Source: Spirochaetaceae bacterium UBA4077 (GTDB lineage: Bacteria; Spirochaetota; Spirochaetia; Treponematales; Rectinemataceae). Taken from it: DNA of 22,610 bases. The position numbers and the translations under genes are program-made. The notes below the pieces were generated by a model, which was given only the letters and a program-made list of their open reading frames with translations, was not told where the DNA came from and did not search any database. Of this stretch, positions 15,372-22,610 are shown in pieces; the first letter of the stretch is position 1, and each line of letters starts with the position of its first letter. Where the stretch lies: the NCBI GenBank assembly GCA_002383375.1, contig DFYR01000035.1, forward strand, positions 18,651 through 41,260, read 5' to 3'.

Positions 15372-16268
15372 GTGAGCGTAAAAAGTGTAGGCTTTTACAA
15401 ACGCCTCATACTGCTTGCCTTAGGCTTGATCATTCTGTGTTCCATTGGTTTCAACATAGTCCTCTTGATTAAAAACAGATCTCTTGAAGAAAGACTGGAT
15501 TCGACACAATATCTTCCCGATGATGCGGTAACGGTGGGCGCCACGGAGCTGGAGCCTGCCGGCATCATTCGGGAAGCGCCTGTCCTGGACTATCAAATGC
15601 TCTACCCCGATTTTAAAGCCTCCTTCTACGGCTTCAGCACCGATCTGGTCAGCGACAAGACAGTCTTTCTCACCTTCGACGACGGTCCTTCCGAGGGCAC
15701 CGCCGCCCTTCTGGATATTCTCAAGAAAAAAGGAGCAAAAGCCAGTTTTTTTATTAATGGAAAATCCAACCGGCTTTTAAGCAACCAGCTAAAGCGCATG
15801 ACTGAAGAAGGCCATGCTGTGGGCATGCACAGCTATTCGCACCGCTACAATGTCATCTATGAGGATATCGAAACCCTCTTGGATGATTTTTACAGAAACT
15901 ATCTGTACATCAAGGCCGAAACGGGAAAGGCGCCCTCAATCCTCCGCTTTCCAGGTGGTTCGATAAATATTTTCAACCTCGAAAAGTACCAGTCGATGGT
16001 GGCGGAAATTTTGAGGCGGGGATTTATCTATTACGATTGGAACGTAAGCGCCGGTGACGCCATTGCCGATGCCACCGCCCAGAGCATTATCGACAATGTG
16101 GTGAACGGTGTCAGGCTCTGCTGGGGCCCGGCATTCGTCATTTTCCACGATAACGATAAGGCGGTGCTCGGCGAAGCCCTTGGTTCTGTCATCGATATTC
16201 TCTCCAAGGAAGGATATGTCTTCAAAGCCTTGGACAATTCGGTCAAACCCCATGTTTATCTACCCTAA
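15372..16268 (+). CDS. Membrane-anchored polysaccharide deacetylase (NodB domain)
   Basis: 298-residue carbohydrate-esterase-4 protein. It has one N-terminal helix (residues 11-33), a linker of about 60 residues, then a NodB domain. Motif 1 is TFDDGP (101-106, D103 catalytic base and D104 metal ligand). Motif 2 is HSYSH (H153 and H157 metal ligands), motif 3 RFPGGS, and the final motif includes VIFHDN with the catalytic His. It probably removes acetyl groups from peptidoglycan or another envelope glycan outside the inner membrane. The start is GTG at 15372 with GGGAG upstream, 24 bases after lpd, so it is likely cotranscribed. The bactofilin gene follows, which supports a cell-wall or cell-shape role. 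Confidence 0.9.
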   Translation: MSVKSVGFYKRLILLALGLIILCSIGFNIVLLIKNRSLEERLDSTQYLPDDAVTVGATELEPAGIIREAPVLDYQMLYPDFKASFYGFSTDLVSDKTVFLTFDDGPSEGTAALLDILKKKGAKASFFINGKSNRLLSNQLKRMTEEGHAVGMHSYSHRYNVIYEDIETLLDDFYRNYLYIKAETGKAPSILRFPGGSINIFNLEKYQSMVAEILRRGFIYYDWNVSAGDAIADATAQSIIDNVVNGVRLCWGPAFVIFHDNDKAVLGEALGSVIDILSKEGYVFKALDNSVKPHVYLP

Positions 16269-16380
16269 CTGAAGAGTGCCCGGGACTGGGAGAATTCTTC
16301 AATTGGATAAAAGACAAAGACTTGCCCTGGCTGTGAGCATAGGGTAGGCTTTACCATCGACGACGATGAGGAGGATCAAC

Positions 16381-17010
16381 GTGAAAAGACGCGGAAATTT
16401 TTCCAAGGCTGTTGAGGAACTCATAGGTCTGAAGCAGGACAATGACCAGGACAAAGACGAACAGACCGCTGCCGGCGCACAAGAAATGGAAGAACAGGAT
16501 TCTCCCGGCGTTTTTACCCAGGGTTCCCAGGACTTTAGCGACCGTTTCGGTCTTTCGGGAGGAGTCCTCCCGGCTGTATGGAAACCCGAATCTTCGACAC
16601 CTTTAGCGGTTATAACCCAGGATATGGTCATAAAAGGAAGCGTCCAATCCCAGGCCAATATTCTAATCGAAGGAACGGTGCAGGGCGATGTGCTCAGCGA
16701 AGGAGACGTTCTCCTGCGAGGCAAGATAGAGGGAAACCTCAATCTTCGTTCCCTTATGGTAGAAGGCGGCAGTATCGACGGTGACATCATCTCCAGTTCG
16801 GTGGTAGTCTTGGAAGCGAAATCCATGGTCCAAGGCAATATCAAGGCCGAGCGCGTGGAGATAGACGGCCGTGTCACAGGAAACCTGGAGTCGGCAACAA
16901 AGCTAGTGCTCAAATCCCAGGCTTTAATCGAAGGAAATATTAAAGCTAAGGAGCTGACTATTCAGGAAGGAGCCGAGCTTAAGGGCAACGTCAATGTTCA
17001 TAAGGCTTGA
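16381..17010 (+). CDS. Bactofilin
   Basis: About 209-residue bactofilin (DUF583). The first about 70 residues are a disordered, acidic Gln/Asp-rich tail. The rest is a right-handed beta-helix of short repeats such as GSVQSQANILIEGTVQGDV, IEGNLNLRSLMVEG, VQGNIKAERVEIDG and IEGNIKAKELTIQEGAEL. Bactofilins polymerise without nucleotide on the inner membrane and scaffold cell-wall enzymes. I prefer the GTG at 16381 because AGGAGG (16369-16374) precedes it by 6 bases. The ATG at 16366 overlaps that ribosome site. It follows a polysaccharide deacetylase after 112 bp, in which no strong promoter is seen. Confidence 0.9.
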   Translation: MKRRGNFSKAVEELIGLKQDNDQDKDEQTAAGAQEMEEQDSPGVFTQGSQDFSDRFGLSGGVLPAVWKPESSTPLAVITQDMVIKGSVQSQANILIEGTVQGDVLSEGDVLLRGKIEGNLNLRSLMVEGGSIDGDIISSSVVVLEAKSMVQGNIKAERVEIDGRVTGNLESATKLVLKSQALIEGNIKAKELTIQEGAELKGNVNVHKA

Positions 17011-17038
17011 GTTTTGACCCAGGGATGTAATGAAAAAA

Positions 17039-17073
17039 GGTGGCCGCGGAGCCGGAAAGGCTCCGCGGCCACC
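17039..17073 (-). terminator. Terminator of the E1-E2 operon
   Basis: A perfect 15 bp stem (GGTGGCCGCGGAGCC with its complement) closes a 5-base loop. On the minus strand six T residues follow directly, making a strong intrinsic terminator for the operon ending at 17114. On the plus strand only CTCATTT follows, so termination of the bactofilin transcript there is weaker. Confidence 0.93.
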
Positions 17074-17113
17074 CTCATTTAGACCGATTCATCCCTTGTA
17101 TTAGCCTTCGGTC

Positions 17114-18391
17114 TTACATAAGCAGCAGAAAGGGGTCCTCGATCAGCGCCTTAAAGCTTGCCATGAAGCGGGCTGCATAGGCTCCGTCCACGACCCTGTG
17201 GTCTGCAGTAATGCTATACTCGATAGCCCTGTAGGTTTCCAGTTCCTCTTCGCCCGGCACAAGCCTATCGCTGATGGCTCCCACCGCGATAATCGCCGTC
17301 TGGGGCGGATTGACGATGGCCCTGAAGCGCTTGATGCCGAACATCCCCAGGTTGGACAGAGTTATGGTACCGCCTTCGTAGTCTGCCGGGCTCAAGCTCT
17401 TGGACTTGGCCTTTTCCGCCAGTGCCTTCATAGCGGCGCCAAGAACCTTAAAACCCCTGCCTCCGCAATCCCGGAGCACAGGCACAACAAGCCCTTCGGG
17501 AGTATCCATGGCGATGTTGACATTGACCTTGGAATAGCTCATCACCTTACCATCGCCCAGCCAGGAGCCGTTCACCAAGGGGTAGGCCGCGGCTGCATGG
17601 GCGAGAAGCTTGGCCAGAATGACCGTCAGCGAGACAGGCTCTCCCTTCTGCTTGAACTCGGCTGCAAGTTCCAGAATTGCTTCGGCGTCAGCCTCGTCAT
17701 AGAGGGTGAACTGAGGTATGGTTCTCCAGCTTTCGGATAGTCGTTCGGCTGATATCATCTGAATCTTCGAAAGCTTTACTACCTTACCTTCTTCAGATAC
17801 AGGCTGGATCGTCTCGGACGCTGCCCTTTCGGGAGCCTTCGGTTTTTCGTATGCCGGCATGGAACCTAGTTCGGCCTTGGGCAGGTCTCTTCCTACAACC
17901 GCTCCTTCCGGCCCTGTTCCTCTCACCTCGGCTAGGTTTATACCCAGCGCCTCGGCAGTCTGCCGAGCTAATGGCGATGCAAGCACAAAGCCATCGGCCT
18001 GGGGCGCCTTCTGGCTGAGTGATGGGGTTTTAGCCGGGGATGGGGCTACAGCCTGAGCGCTCGGTTTTGCTTCGGGTGCTGTAGCCTTGGCTTCTGGCGG
18101 AGCAGAAGTGACCGATGCAGGCGCCTTAGCTGCTGTAGCCTCGACCTTTTCTCCGGCCGCGGCGATGACGCCCACCACAGTGCCCACTGGCACCGTCACC
18201 ATCTCTTCGACATTTATGGCAGCCAGGACGCCTGAGCCCTGGGCTTCCACATCCACGGTGGCTTTATCATTCTCCACCGAAAAGATTACCTCGCCTTTGG
18301 ATACTGGATCCCCAACCTTCTTTTTCCACTCGGCGATCAGTCCTTCCTTCATGGTAAGGCCGAGTTGGGGCATTTGGATATTGAGCGCCAT
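17114..18391 (-). CDS. Dihydrolipoamide acyltransferase (E2) of a pyruvate/acetoin dehydrogenase complex
   Basis: 425-residue E2. The N-terminal lipoyl domain has the lipoylated Lys43 in ENDKATV (about 1-80). An Ala/Pro-rich hinge follows (85-130), then a peripheral-subunit-binding domain (about 138-170, ASPLARQTAEALG). The catalytic domain ends with DHRVVDG (His398, Asp402). It transfers the acyl group from E1 to CoA and forms the core of the complex. One lipoyl domain only. The ATG is 3 bases after the E1beta stop, so translation is probably coupled. The operon ends at a strong terminator. Pyruvate (aceF) and acetoin (acoC) dehydrogenase E2 cannot be separated by eye. Confidence 0.94.
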   Translation of the reverse strand: MALNIQMPQLGLTMKEGLIAEWKKKVGDPVSKGEVIFSVENDKATVDVEAQGSGVLAAINVEEMVTVPVGTVVGVIAAAGEKVEATAAKAPASVTSAPPEAKATAPEAKPSAQAVAPSPAKTPSLSQKAPQADGFVLASPLARQTAEALGINLAEVRGTGPEGAVVGRDLPKAELGSMPAYEKPKAPERAASETIQPVSEEGKVVKLSKIQMISAERLSESWRTIPQFTLYDEADAEAILELAAEFKQKGEPVSLTVILAKLLAHAAAAYPLVNGSWLGDGKVMSYSKVNVNIAMDTPEGLVVPVLRDCGGRGFKVLGAAMKALAEKAKSKSLSPADYEGGTITLSNLGMFGIKRFRAIVNPPQTAIIAVGAISDRLVPGEEELETYRAIEYSITADHRVVDGAYAARFMASFKALIEDPFLLLM

Positions 18392-18394
18392 CGC

Positions 18395-19375
18395 TTAGCC
18401 CTCCCTGTACAGAACGCTGCGCACAGCCCTCTTTATATCATCCTGGTTGGCCGCGATAAACTTCTCCAGCACCGAGCTGAAGGCTATGGGCAGATTCTTA
18501 GCGCCTACCCGCAGGACTGGGGCGTCCAGGTAGAAGAAGGCCTTTTCCTGAACCTGGGAAGCGATCTCCGCGCCTAGGCCGCCGGTCACTACCGCCTCGT
18601 GGGCTACTACGCAGCGATGGGTTTTCTTCACCGAATCGATGACGGTTTGGATATCGAAGGGCTTGAGGGTGAGGAGGTCAATCACTTCCACCGAGATGCC
18701 TTCCTTCTCCAACTCCATGGCTGCCTCTTCGCACTTCTGCACCATGATGGAATAAGTAACGATGGTGACGTCCTTGCCCGGCTTTCTCACCTCGGCCTTG
18801 CCGATGGGGGTCAGGTATTCCTCTTCTGGTACCGGCCCCTTCTGGGGATAGAGAACCTTGTGCTCGAAGTAGATCACAGGGTCGTTCTGGCGTATGGCTG
18901 ACTTGAGCAGGCCCTTGGCCGTGGCCGGGCTGGAAGGGGCAACGATGATGAGGCCTGGAATGTTCTGCACCCAGCCTTCCACGCTCTGGCTGTGCTGGGC
19001 TGCGGCGGAATTTATGATGCCATCCGGTGCCCTGATGACGAGGGGAATATTTGCTTGGCCACCGAACATATAGCGGTTCTTGGCTATCTGGTTGGCGATC
19101 TCGTCGAAGGCTACGCCGATAAAGTCGGCAAAGTGCATGTCGGCCACCGGTCTGGTGCCTGTAAGCGCCGCGCCTAGGGCTGCGCCGACAATCATGGTCT
19201 CACTGATGGGCACATCCCGTACCCTGCCGGGGAATTCGTCGGGCAAGCCCCTGAACTGGCCGAAAATGCCACCCTGGCGCACGATGTCCTCGCCGTAGAC
19301 GAAAACGGTGGGATCGCGCTGCATTTCTTCGCGCATGGCCTCGAGCGTGGCCTGGGAAAAAGTGATTGTCTTCAT
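18395..19375 (-). CDS. Dehydrogenase E1 beta subunit (pyruvate or acetoin dehydrogenase)
   Basis: 326-residue E1beta (transketolase pyrimidine and C-terminal domains). The N-terminal part has GEDI, the GQFRGLPDEFPGRVRDVPISE segment (split here across GQFRGLP and VRDVPISE) and ADMHFADF, typical of PdhB/AcoB. The C-terminal domain carries VAHEAVVTGGLGAEIASQ and ends in PVLRVGAKNLPIAF. The beta subunit supplies part of the thiamin-diphosphate site at the interface with E1alpha. The start codon overlaps the E1alpha stop by 4 bases (ATGA), and E2 follows after 3 bases. Length and motifs are complete. Confidence 0.94.
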   Translation of the reverse strand: MKTITFSQATLEAMREEMQRDPTVFVYGEDIVRQGGIFGQFRGLPDEFPGRVRDVPISETMIVGAALGAALTGTRPVADMHFADFIGVAFDEIANQIAKNRYMFGGQANIPLVIRAPDGIINSAAAQHSQSVEGWVQNIPGLIIVAPSSPATAKGLLKSAIRQNDPVIYFEHKVLYPQKGPVPEEEYLTPIGKAEVRKPGKDVTIVTYSIMVQKCEEAAMELEKEGISVEVIDLLTLKPFDIQTVIDSVKKTHRCVVAHEAVVTGGLGAEIASQVQEKAFFYLDAPVLRVGAKNLPIAFSSVLEKFIAANQDDIKRAVRSVLYREG

Positions 19376-20403
19376 TTGACCACCTCCGGAAATTCACTGG
19401 GAGAGAAGGAGAAGAGATCGTTGTAAGCGTCCTCCTTCTCGGGCAGGGGGCTGTCTTCGGCGAACTTCTCGCCGTCGGCCACTTCCTTTTCCGCCTCGGC
19501 CCTCATGGTAGCCAGCGCTGCGTCGTCCAGCAGTCCCTTGCCCTTGAGCCAATCGGCATAGCGGGTGATCGGATCGTTCTCGATAAAGTGCTTCTGCACT
19601 TCTTCCTTGGTCCTGTACTTTTCCGGATCTCCCACGAAGTGCCCCTTGATGCGGTAGGTGAGGCATTCCAACAGGGCGGGGCCTTTACCCTTTCTGGCGG
19701 CTTCCACCAGGGCGGCTGCAGCGTTGTACACCTCAATCACGTTGTTGCCGTCCACCGTGTAGCCTTCCATGTTGTAACCCTTAGCCCTGTCGGCGATATG
19801 GACAGCCGAAGTGGCGTAGGATGTGGGCGTTGTGGAAGCCCACTGGTTGTTCTCATTGACGAAGATCACCGGCAGCTTCCACACCGAGGCGATGTTCATG
19901 GCCTCGTGGAAGGTACCTCTGTTGGAGGCTCCGTCGCCGAAGAAGCAGACGGCCACCTGGTCGGTTTTCTTGATCATGGAGGACATCCCGGCGCCTACGG
20001 CGATATTGTAGCCGCCGCCTACGACGCCGTTAGCTCCCAGCATGCCCACCGAAAAGTCGGCGATGTGCATGGAACCGCCCTTGCCTTTGCAGTAGCCCGT
20101 GGTCTTGCCGAAAAGTTCGGCCATCATCCTGTCTATATGGGCTCCCTTGGCGATCGCGTGGCCGTGGCCCCTATGGGTGGATGTTATCCAATCCTTCTTG
20201 GACAGATTAGCCATGACCCCCGATGCAATGGCTTCCTCGCCTATGTACAGGTGCACGAAGCCGGGGATTCTCCTGTTGAGGAAGAGCACCTCAACCCTTG
20301 TCTCGAAAGCGCGGATTCTCACCATAGTTCGCAAGAGACCTACTTTGTCTTCCTTGCTCAGTGCCGCGAATTTATCAGGGAATTCTCGTTTTTGAAACGG
20401 CAT
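19372..20403 (-). CDS. Dehydrogenase E1 alpha subunit (pyruvate or acetoin dehydrogenase)
   Basis: 343-residue thiamin-diphosphate E1alpha that decarboxylates a 2-oxoacid (or cleaves acetoin) and acylates the E2 lipoyl group. The cofactor motif runs from GDG (156-158) to NN (185-186). Characteristic segments are IPGFVHLYIGEEA, STHRGHGHAIAKG, and TGYCKGKGGSMHIAD. These occur in both bacterial PdhA and AcoA; I cannot decide between them. GGGAGGA lies 5 bases before the ATG at 20403. It is the first gene of a tight E1alpha-E1beta-E2 operon, read from a sigma54 promoter and next to a divergent sigma54 activator gene. That layout is known for acetoin operons. Confidence 0.94.
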   Translation of the reverse strand: MPFQKREFPDKFAALSKEDKVGLLRTMVRIRAFETRVEVLFLNRRIPGFVHLYIGEEAIASGVMANLSKKDWITSTHRGHGHAIAKGAHIDRMMAELFGKTTGYCKGKGGSMHIADFSVGMLGANGVVGGGYNIAVGAGMSSMIKKTDQVAVCFFGDGASNRGTFHEAMNIASVWKLPVIFVNENNQWASTTPTSYATSAVHIADRAKGYNMEGYTVDGNNVIEVYNAAAALVEAARKGKGPALLECLTYRIKGHFVGDPEKYRTKEEVQKHFIENDPITRYADWLKGKGLLDDAALATMRAEAEKEVADGEKFAEDSPLPEKEDAYNDLFSFSPSEFPEVVK

Positions 20404-20424
20404 AGATTCCTCCCATTATTATCA

Positions 20425-20441
20425 TGCAATAATCATGCCGA
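20425..20441 (-). promoter_or_regulatory. sigma54 (-24/-12) promoter of the E1-E2 operon
   Basis: On the minus strand 20441-20425 reads TCGGCATGATTATTGCA. The invariant GG (20439-20438) and GC (20427-20426) are spaced by exactly 10 bases, and the flanking bases follow the consensus YTGGCACGrNNNTTGCW except at two positions. The predicted start is near 20414, leaving a leader of about 11 bases that just retains the GGGAGGA ribosome site. The divergent gene encodes a sigma54 activator. Confidence 0.8.
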
Positions 20442-20548
20442 ATGGACTAGCTCTTGCCCAAGAGACCGGACGCTCTGTCAAGGCAATTCTTTTTCTTTTA
20501 TGGAAAGGGAATATATTAGTGTATTTCGCTCGGGGGCGGGGGGCCGGG

Positions 20549-20647
20549 GGAACAGTATCTTTGCAGAGTATTTAAATTCTTATAGTATCAGTGAGGTTTT
20601 AATTTGACTGTTCCAAAATATGACACTAGAATACAGAAAAATGTTCC
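20549..20647. promoter_or_regulatory. Three TGTTCC motifs, candidate activator sites
   Basis: GGAACAGT (20549-20556) is the exact inverse of ACTGTTCC (20607-20614). A third TGTTCC is at 20642-20647. They lie about 135-230 bp upstream of the predicted sigma54 start, the usual range for activator enhancer sites. The two rightmost also bracket the regulator's own promoter. Assignment as binding sites is inference. Confidence 0.45.
20604..20632 (+). promoter_or_regulatory. sigma70 promoter of the activator gene
   Basis: TTGACT (20604-20609), 17 bp, TAGAAT (20627-20632); each box differs from consensus at one position. The start would be near 20639, about 24 bases before the ATG at 20663. A TGTTCC motif overlaps the -35 and another lies just after the start point, which would suit autoregulation. 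Confidence 0.7.
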
Positions 20648-20662
20648 GAAGTGAGGCAGTGT

Positions 20663-22090
20663 ATGATCCCCTGGCTGAATAGCACGATAACCCTCGACGC
20701 GGAAAACGGGCCTGAGCTCTTTGGTGAAGGCAGCATTCTCGCCTTTGATACCCATCCGGTCCTCAAGGCCTTTATCGAGTCCGTTTCCACCGGAGTACTC
20801 ATCCTGGACCCAAAGGGCATCGTGGTTCATCTTAATAGGATTGGAGCACAAATTCTCGGCCAGGACCCAATATCGGCCAAGGGCAAGCATGTGACGAAGA
20901 TAGTCGATTTCCGCCCTGTCATCCTCGATGTCCTCGAGAGCGGCCGCGGGTATCTTGATAAGGAAGTATTGATCAAGAGTCCGAGCAGGGGCAGGCTCCG
21001 TTTTATTAAATCGGCTATCGTCATTAAAGACAAACGATCCAGACTTATCGGCGTCATCGATACCTTCAGGCTGGTGGAGACCATGAACAAGCTCCATCCG
21101 AAGGCATCCAAGGCCAAGGCGAAATATTCATTCTCGGACATAATCGGCAACCAGCCCGTGTTCTTGGAAGCCATAAATCTCTCCCGCGTTGCGGCGCAGA
21201 GCGACGCGCCCGTTCTCATCGAAGGTGAGAGCGGTACAGGCAAGGAGATGTTCGCCCACGCCATCCATCAGGCCAGTACCAGGGCATCGGGCCCCCTGGT
21301 CATAGTTAACTGTTCTAGCCTTCCGCACTCGCTCATCGAAAGCGAACTCTTCGGCTACGAATCCGGTTCCTTCACCGGTGCGAGAAAGGAAGGCTACCAG
21401 GGGAAGTTCGAACAGGCCGACGGAGGGACCATAGTCCTGGACGAGATTGGCGAAATGCCCCAGGACATGCAGGCCAAGCTGCTCAGGGTGCTTCAGGATT
21501 TGAGCTTCACCAGGATAGGAGGAAACAAGACAATCACCGTAGACGCCAGGGTCATCGCTTCCACCAATAAAAAACTGAGGGATGAAATCCAGAAGGGAGC
21601 CTTCAGGGAGGATTTGTATTACCGGCTCAACGTGCTTCGCATCCAGCCGCCCCCCTTGCGGGAGAGACTGGACGATATTCCCTTGCTGGTGTCCCATTTC
21701 GTCACGAAGAACTCGCTCCACCACGGCAGGGTCATTCCCGAGGTGGACAAGGAAGTAGTGGCAGCTTTCAAGGAGTATCCTTGGCCGGGCAATGTCCGGG
21801 AGCTGGAAAACGTCATCGAGCGGGCGATACTCATCTCCCGGGACAATCGAATCACCATGCGCGAGCTGCCGGACTATATCTATACGAGCATACAGGGAAG
21901 GCTGCAGGAAAAGAGCAAGCCCCAGGCCGACGCCGAGCCTGAGCCCCAGGTGCTGGATCTCGAGAGCGTGGAGAAGCGCCAGGTGGCTAAGGCGCTCAAG
22001 GAAGCCGAGGGCAATATATCTGCCTGCGCCAAGATGCTGGGAATAAGCCGCAACACCCTCTACCGGAAGATGAAACAGTATTCGCTCTAA
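20663..22090 (+). CDS. PAS-AAA+-Fis sigma54-dependent transcriptional activator
   Basis: 475-residue enhancer-binding protein. It has a PAS-like sensor domain (about 30-140, [20 protein letters not shown]), then the AAA+ domain with Walker A GESGTGKE (188-195) and a sigma54-contact loop GSFTGA (235-240; the usual form is GAFTGA). Walker B is [12 protein letters not shown] (254-265), with arginine-finger region [12 protein letters not shown] and [17 protein letters not shown]-terminal Fis-type helix-turn-helix ([23 protein letters not shown] region) binds DNA. No receiver or GAF domain is present, so it senses a small ligand or redox state through PAS and is not a classical AcoR. The ATG at 20663 is preceded by GTGAGG; the GTG at 20651 has no ribosome site. 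It is divergent from the E1-E2 operon, its likely target. Confidence 0.93.
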   Translation: MIPWLNSTITLDAENGPELFGEGSILAFDTHPVLKAFIESVSTGVLILDPKGIVVHLNRIGAQILGQDPISAKGKHVTKIVDFRPVILDVLESGRGYLDKEVLIKSPSRGRLRFIKSAIVIKDKRSRLIGVIDTFRLVETMNKLHPKASKAKAKYSFSDIIGNQPVFLEAINLSRVAAQSDAPVLIEGESGTGKEMFAHAIHQASTRASGPLVIVNCSSLPHSLIESELFGYESGSFTGARKEGYQGKFEQADGGTIVLDEIGEMPQDMQAKLLRVLQDLSFTRIGGNKTITVDARVIASTNKKLRDEIQKGAFREDLYYRLNVLRIQPPPLRERLDDIPLLVSHFVTKNSLHHGRVIPEVDKEVVAAFKEYPWPGNVRELENVIERAILISRDNRITMRELPDYIYTSIQGRLQEKSKPQADAEPEPQVLDLESVEKRQVAKALKEAEGNISACAKMLGISRNTLYRKMKQYSL

Positions 22091-22116
22091 AGCCAAAAAC
22101 GATTCTTACTACTAAG

Positions 22117-22148
22117 GCGATCTCCCGAAGTCTATCTCCGGAGGTCGC
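22117..22148. other. Hairpin after the activator gene
   Basis: GCGATCTCC (22117-22125) and GGAGGTCGC (22140-22148) can form 9 pairs including one wobble, with a 14-base loop. No T-run follows. It precedes the real terminator and may protect the 3' end. Confidence 0.35.
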
Positions 22149-22180
22149 AAAGTCGCCTAGGATTAAGTCGATAACTTGAA

Positions 22181-22213
22181 AAAAGGCTGTCCGCCTTTCT
22201 CGGACAGCCTTTT
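22181..22213. terminator. Bidirectional terminator between activator and TRAP permease genes
   Basis: A 13 bp stem AAAAGGCTGTCCG/CGGACAGCCTTTT with a 7-base loop. A-tract on the left and T-tract on the right make it functional in both directions, as expected between convergent genes. Confidence 0.9.
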
Positions 22214-22248
22214 GAACAATTGGGGCTCCTGAATGGAGCTGTCTCCGC

Positions 22249-22610
22249 TCAGAATCGTGGCGTATAGAGCCCCGAGGCAACAGGCAGCCAGAGAGTGAGC
22301 TGGGGGAAGAGGGTTATCACCAGCAGTGCGAGTAGAGAGACAATCACCATCGGAATCACATATTTCACCATCTCGTTGCTGATATTGCTCTTTATGATAT
22401 TGGCCGTCACATAGAGGTTGACTGCCACAGGGGGCGTGATCTGCCCGATGGCCAGGGCTACAACGAGCACGACGCCGAAGAAGAGCGGGTCGATCTGCAG
22501 CTTCAGCAAGACTGGCAGGATTATGGGCATAAAGACATAGGTTATTGAAATCGCGTCCAGGAACATGCCAGCTATCAACATCACCACGTTGATAAGCAGG
22601 AGGAATACCA
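22249..22610 (-). CDS. dctM: TRAP transporter large permease DctM, C-terminal part
   Basis: The last about 120 codons of a TRAP (tripartite ATP-independent periplasmic) large membrane subunit, which moves organic acids with sodium using a separate binding protein. The frame is open to the window edge. An in-frame ATG at 22587 is internal, since residues before it (VFLLLINVV) belong to the family. The signature GMFLDAISITYVFMPIILPV, the conserved GQITPPVAVNLYV and a final hydrophobic helix are typical of DctM. The gene and the other TRAP subunits would lie to the right of the window. The substrate cannot be predicted. Confidence 0.9.
   Translation of the reverse strand, partial: VFLLLINVVMLIAGMFLDAISITYVFMPIILPVLLKLQIDPLFFGVVLVVALAIGQITPPVAVNLYVTANIIKSNISNEMVKYVIPMVIVSLLALLVITLFPQLTLWLPVASGLYTPRF

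Noticed and set aside
19366..20607. Long plus-strand open frame of 413 codons opposite E1alpha
   Set aside because: It is antisense to a well-supported E1alpha gene, has no family features and reads as a low-logic His/Gly-rich translation, a typical shadow of GC-rich coding DNA.
20651..20662. GTG at 20651 as start of the sigma54 activator
   Set aside because: No ribosome site upstream, while the same bases GTGAGG serve as a good site for the ATG at 20663.
20663..22090. Naming the activator AcoR
   Set aside because: It lacks the GAF domain of AcoR and is shorter; only gene context supports an acetoin link.
21128..22096. Minus-strand open frame of 322 codons opposite the sigma54 activator
   Set aside because: It is antisense to intact AAA+ and HTH motifs, with no recognisable domains and no ribosome site.
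1..22610. CRISPR array, prophage or toxin-antitoxin system
   Set aside because: No regularly spaced repeats, phage structural genes, integrase or toxin-antitoxin pair could be seen in either strand.

Overview
The window is a dense bacterial chromosome segment of moderate-to-high GC, with about 18 protein genes, one tRNA gene and short operons on both strands. A spirochaete of the Treponema/Rectinema type is my best guess. The reasons are a small TPR-like lipoprotein with a relaxed lipobox, a bactofilin beside a membrane-anchored polysaccharide deacetylase, and an acyltransferase paired with a zinc-ribbon membrane protein. No marker gene here settles it, so the assignment is inference.

Left part (1-5350). 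The 3' portion of an ABC-F ATPase converges on a lipoprotein gene. A three-gene plus-strand unit follows: DUF554 membrane protein, HxxxDG acyltransferase, zinc-ribbon membrane protein. Next is an initiator tRNA-fMet with its own promoter and terminator. The 200 bp after it hold an imperfect inverted repeat and no gene.

Importer operon (10228 down to 5560, minus strand). A good sigma70 promoter drives a periplasmic binding protein, an ABC ATPase, a fused two-domain permease and a HAD phosphatase. A strong hairpin separates the binding protein from the ATPase. The layout is that of the ferric-iron/hexose-phosphate/phosphonate importer family. The phosphatase hints at a phosphorylated substrate.

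Middle (10229-13664). A 260 bp stretch without a recognisable gene leads into a 408 bp segment bounded by near-perfect 21 bp inverted repeats (20 of 21 positions), probably a small non-autonomous element or IS remnant. Its right end lies 4 bp from the start codon of a membrane-anchored protein that shares an operon with a patatin-like phospholipase. A NUDIX hydrolase gene follows.

Central metabolism (13665-22090). Between the NUDIX gene and lpd (E3) there is an unannotated 49-codon remnant of a dihydrolipoamide acyltransferase (E2) C-terminus. lpd is followed by a polysaccharide deacetylase and a bactofilin. Convergent to these, on the minus strand, lies a complete E1alpha-E1beta-E2 operon of the pyruvate/acetoin dehydrogenase type. 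It starts at a clear sigma54 (-24/-12) promoter. The divergent neighbour encodes a PAS-AAA+-Fis sigma54 activator, so this dehydrogenase is probably induced by that regulator. Three copies of a TGTTCC motif in the 200 bp intergenic region are candidate binding sites.

Right edge. A bidirectional terminator is followed by the C-terminal part of a TRAP transporter large permease that runs off the window.
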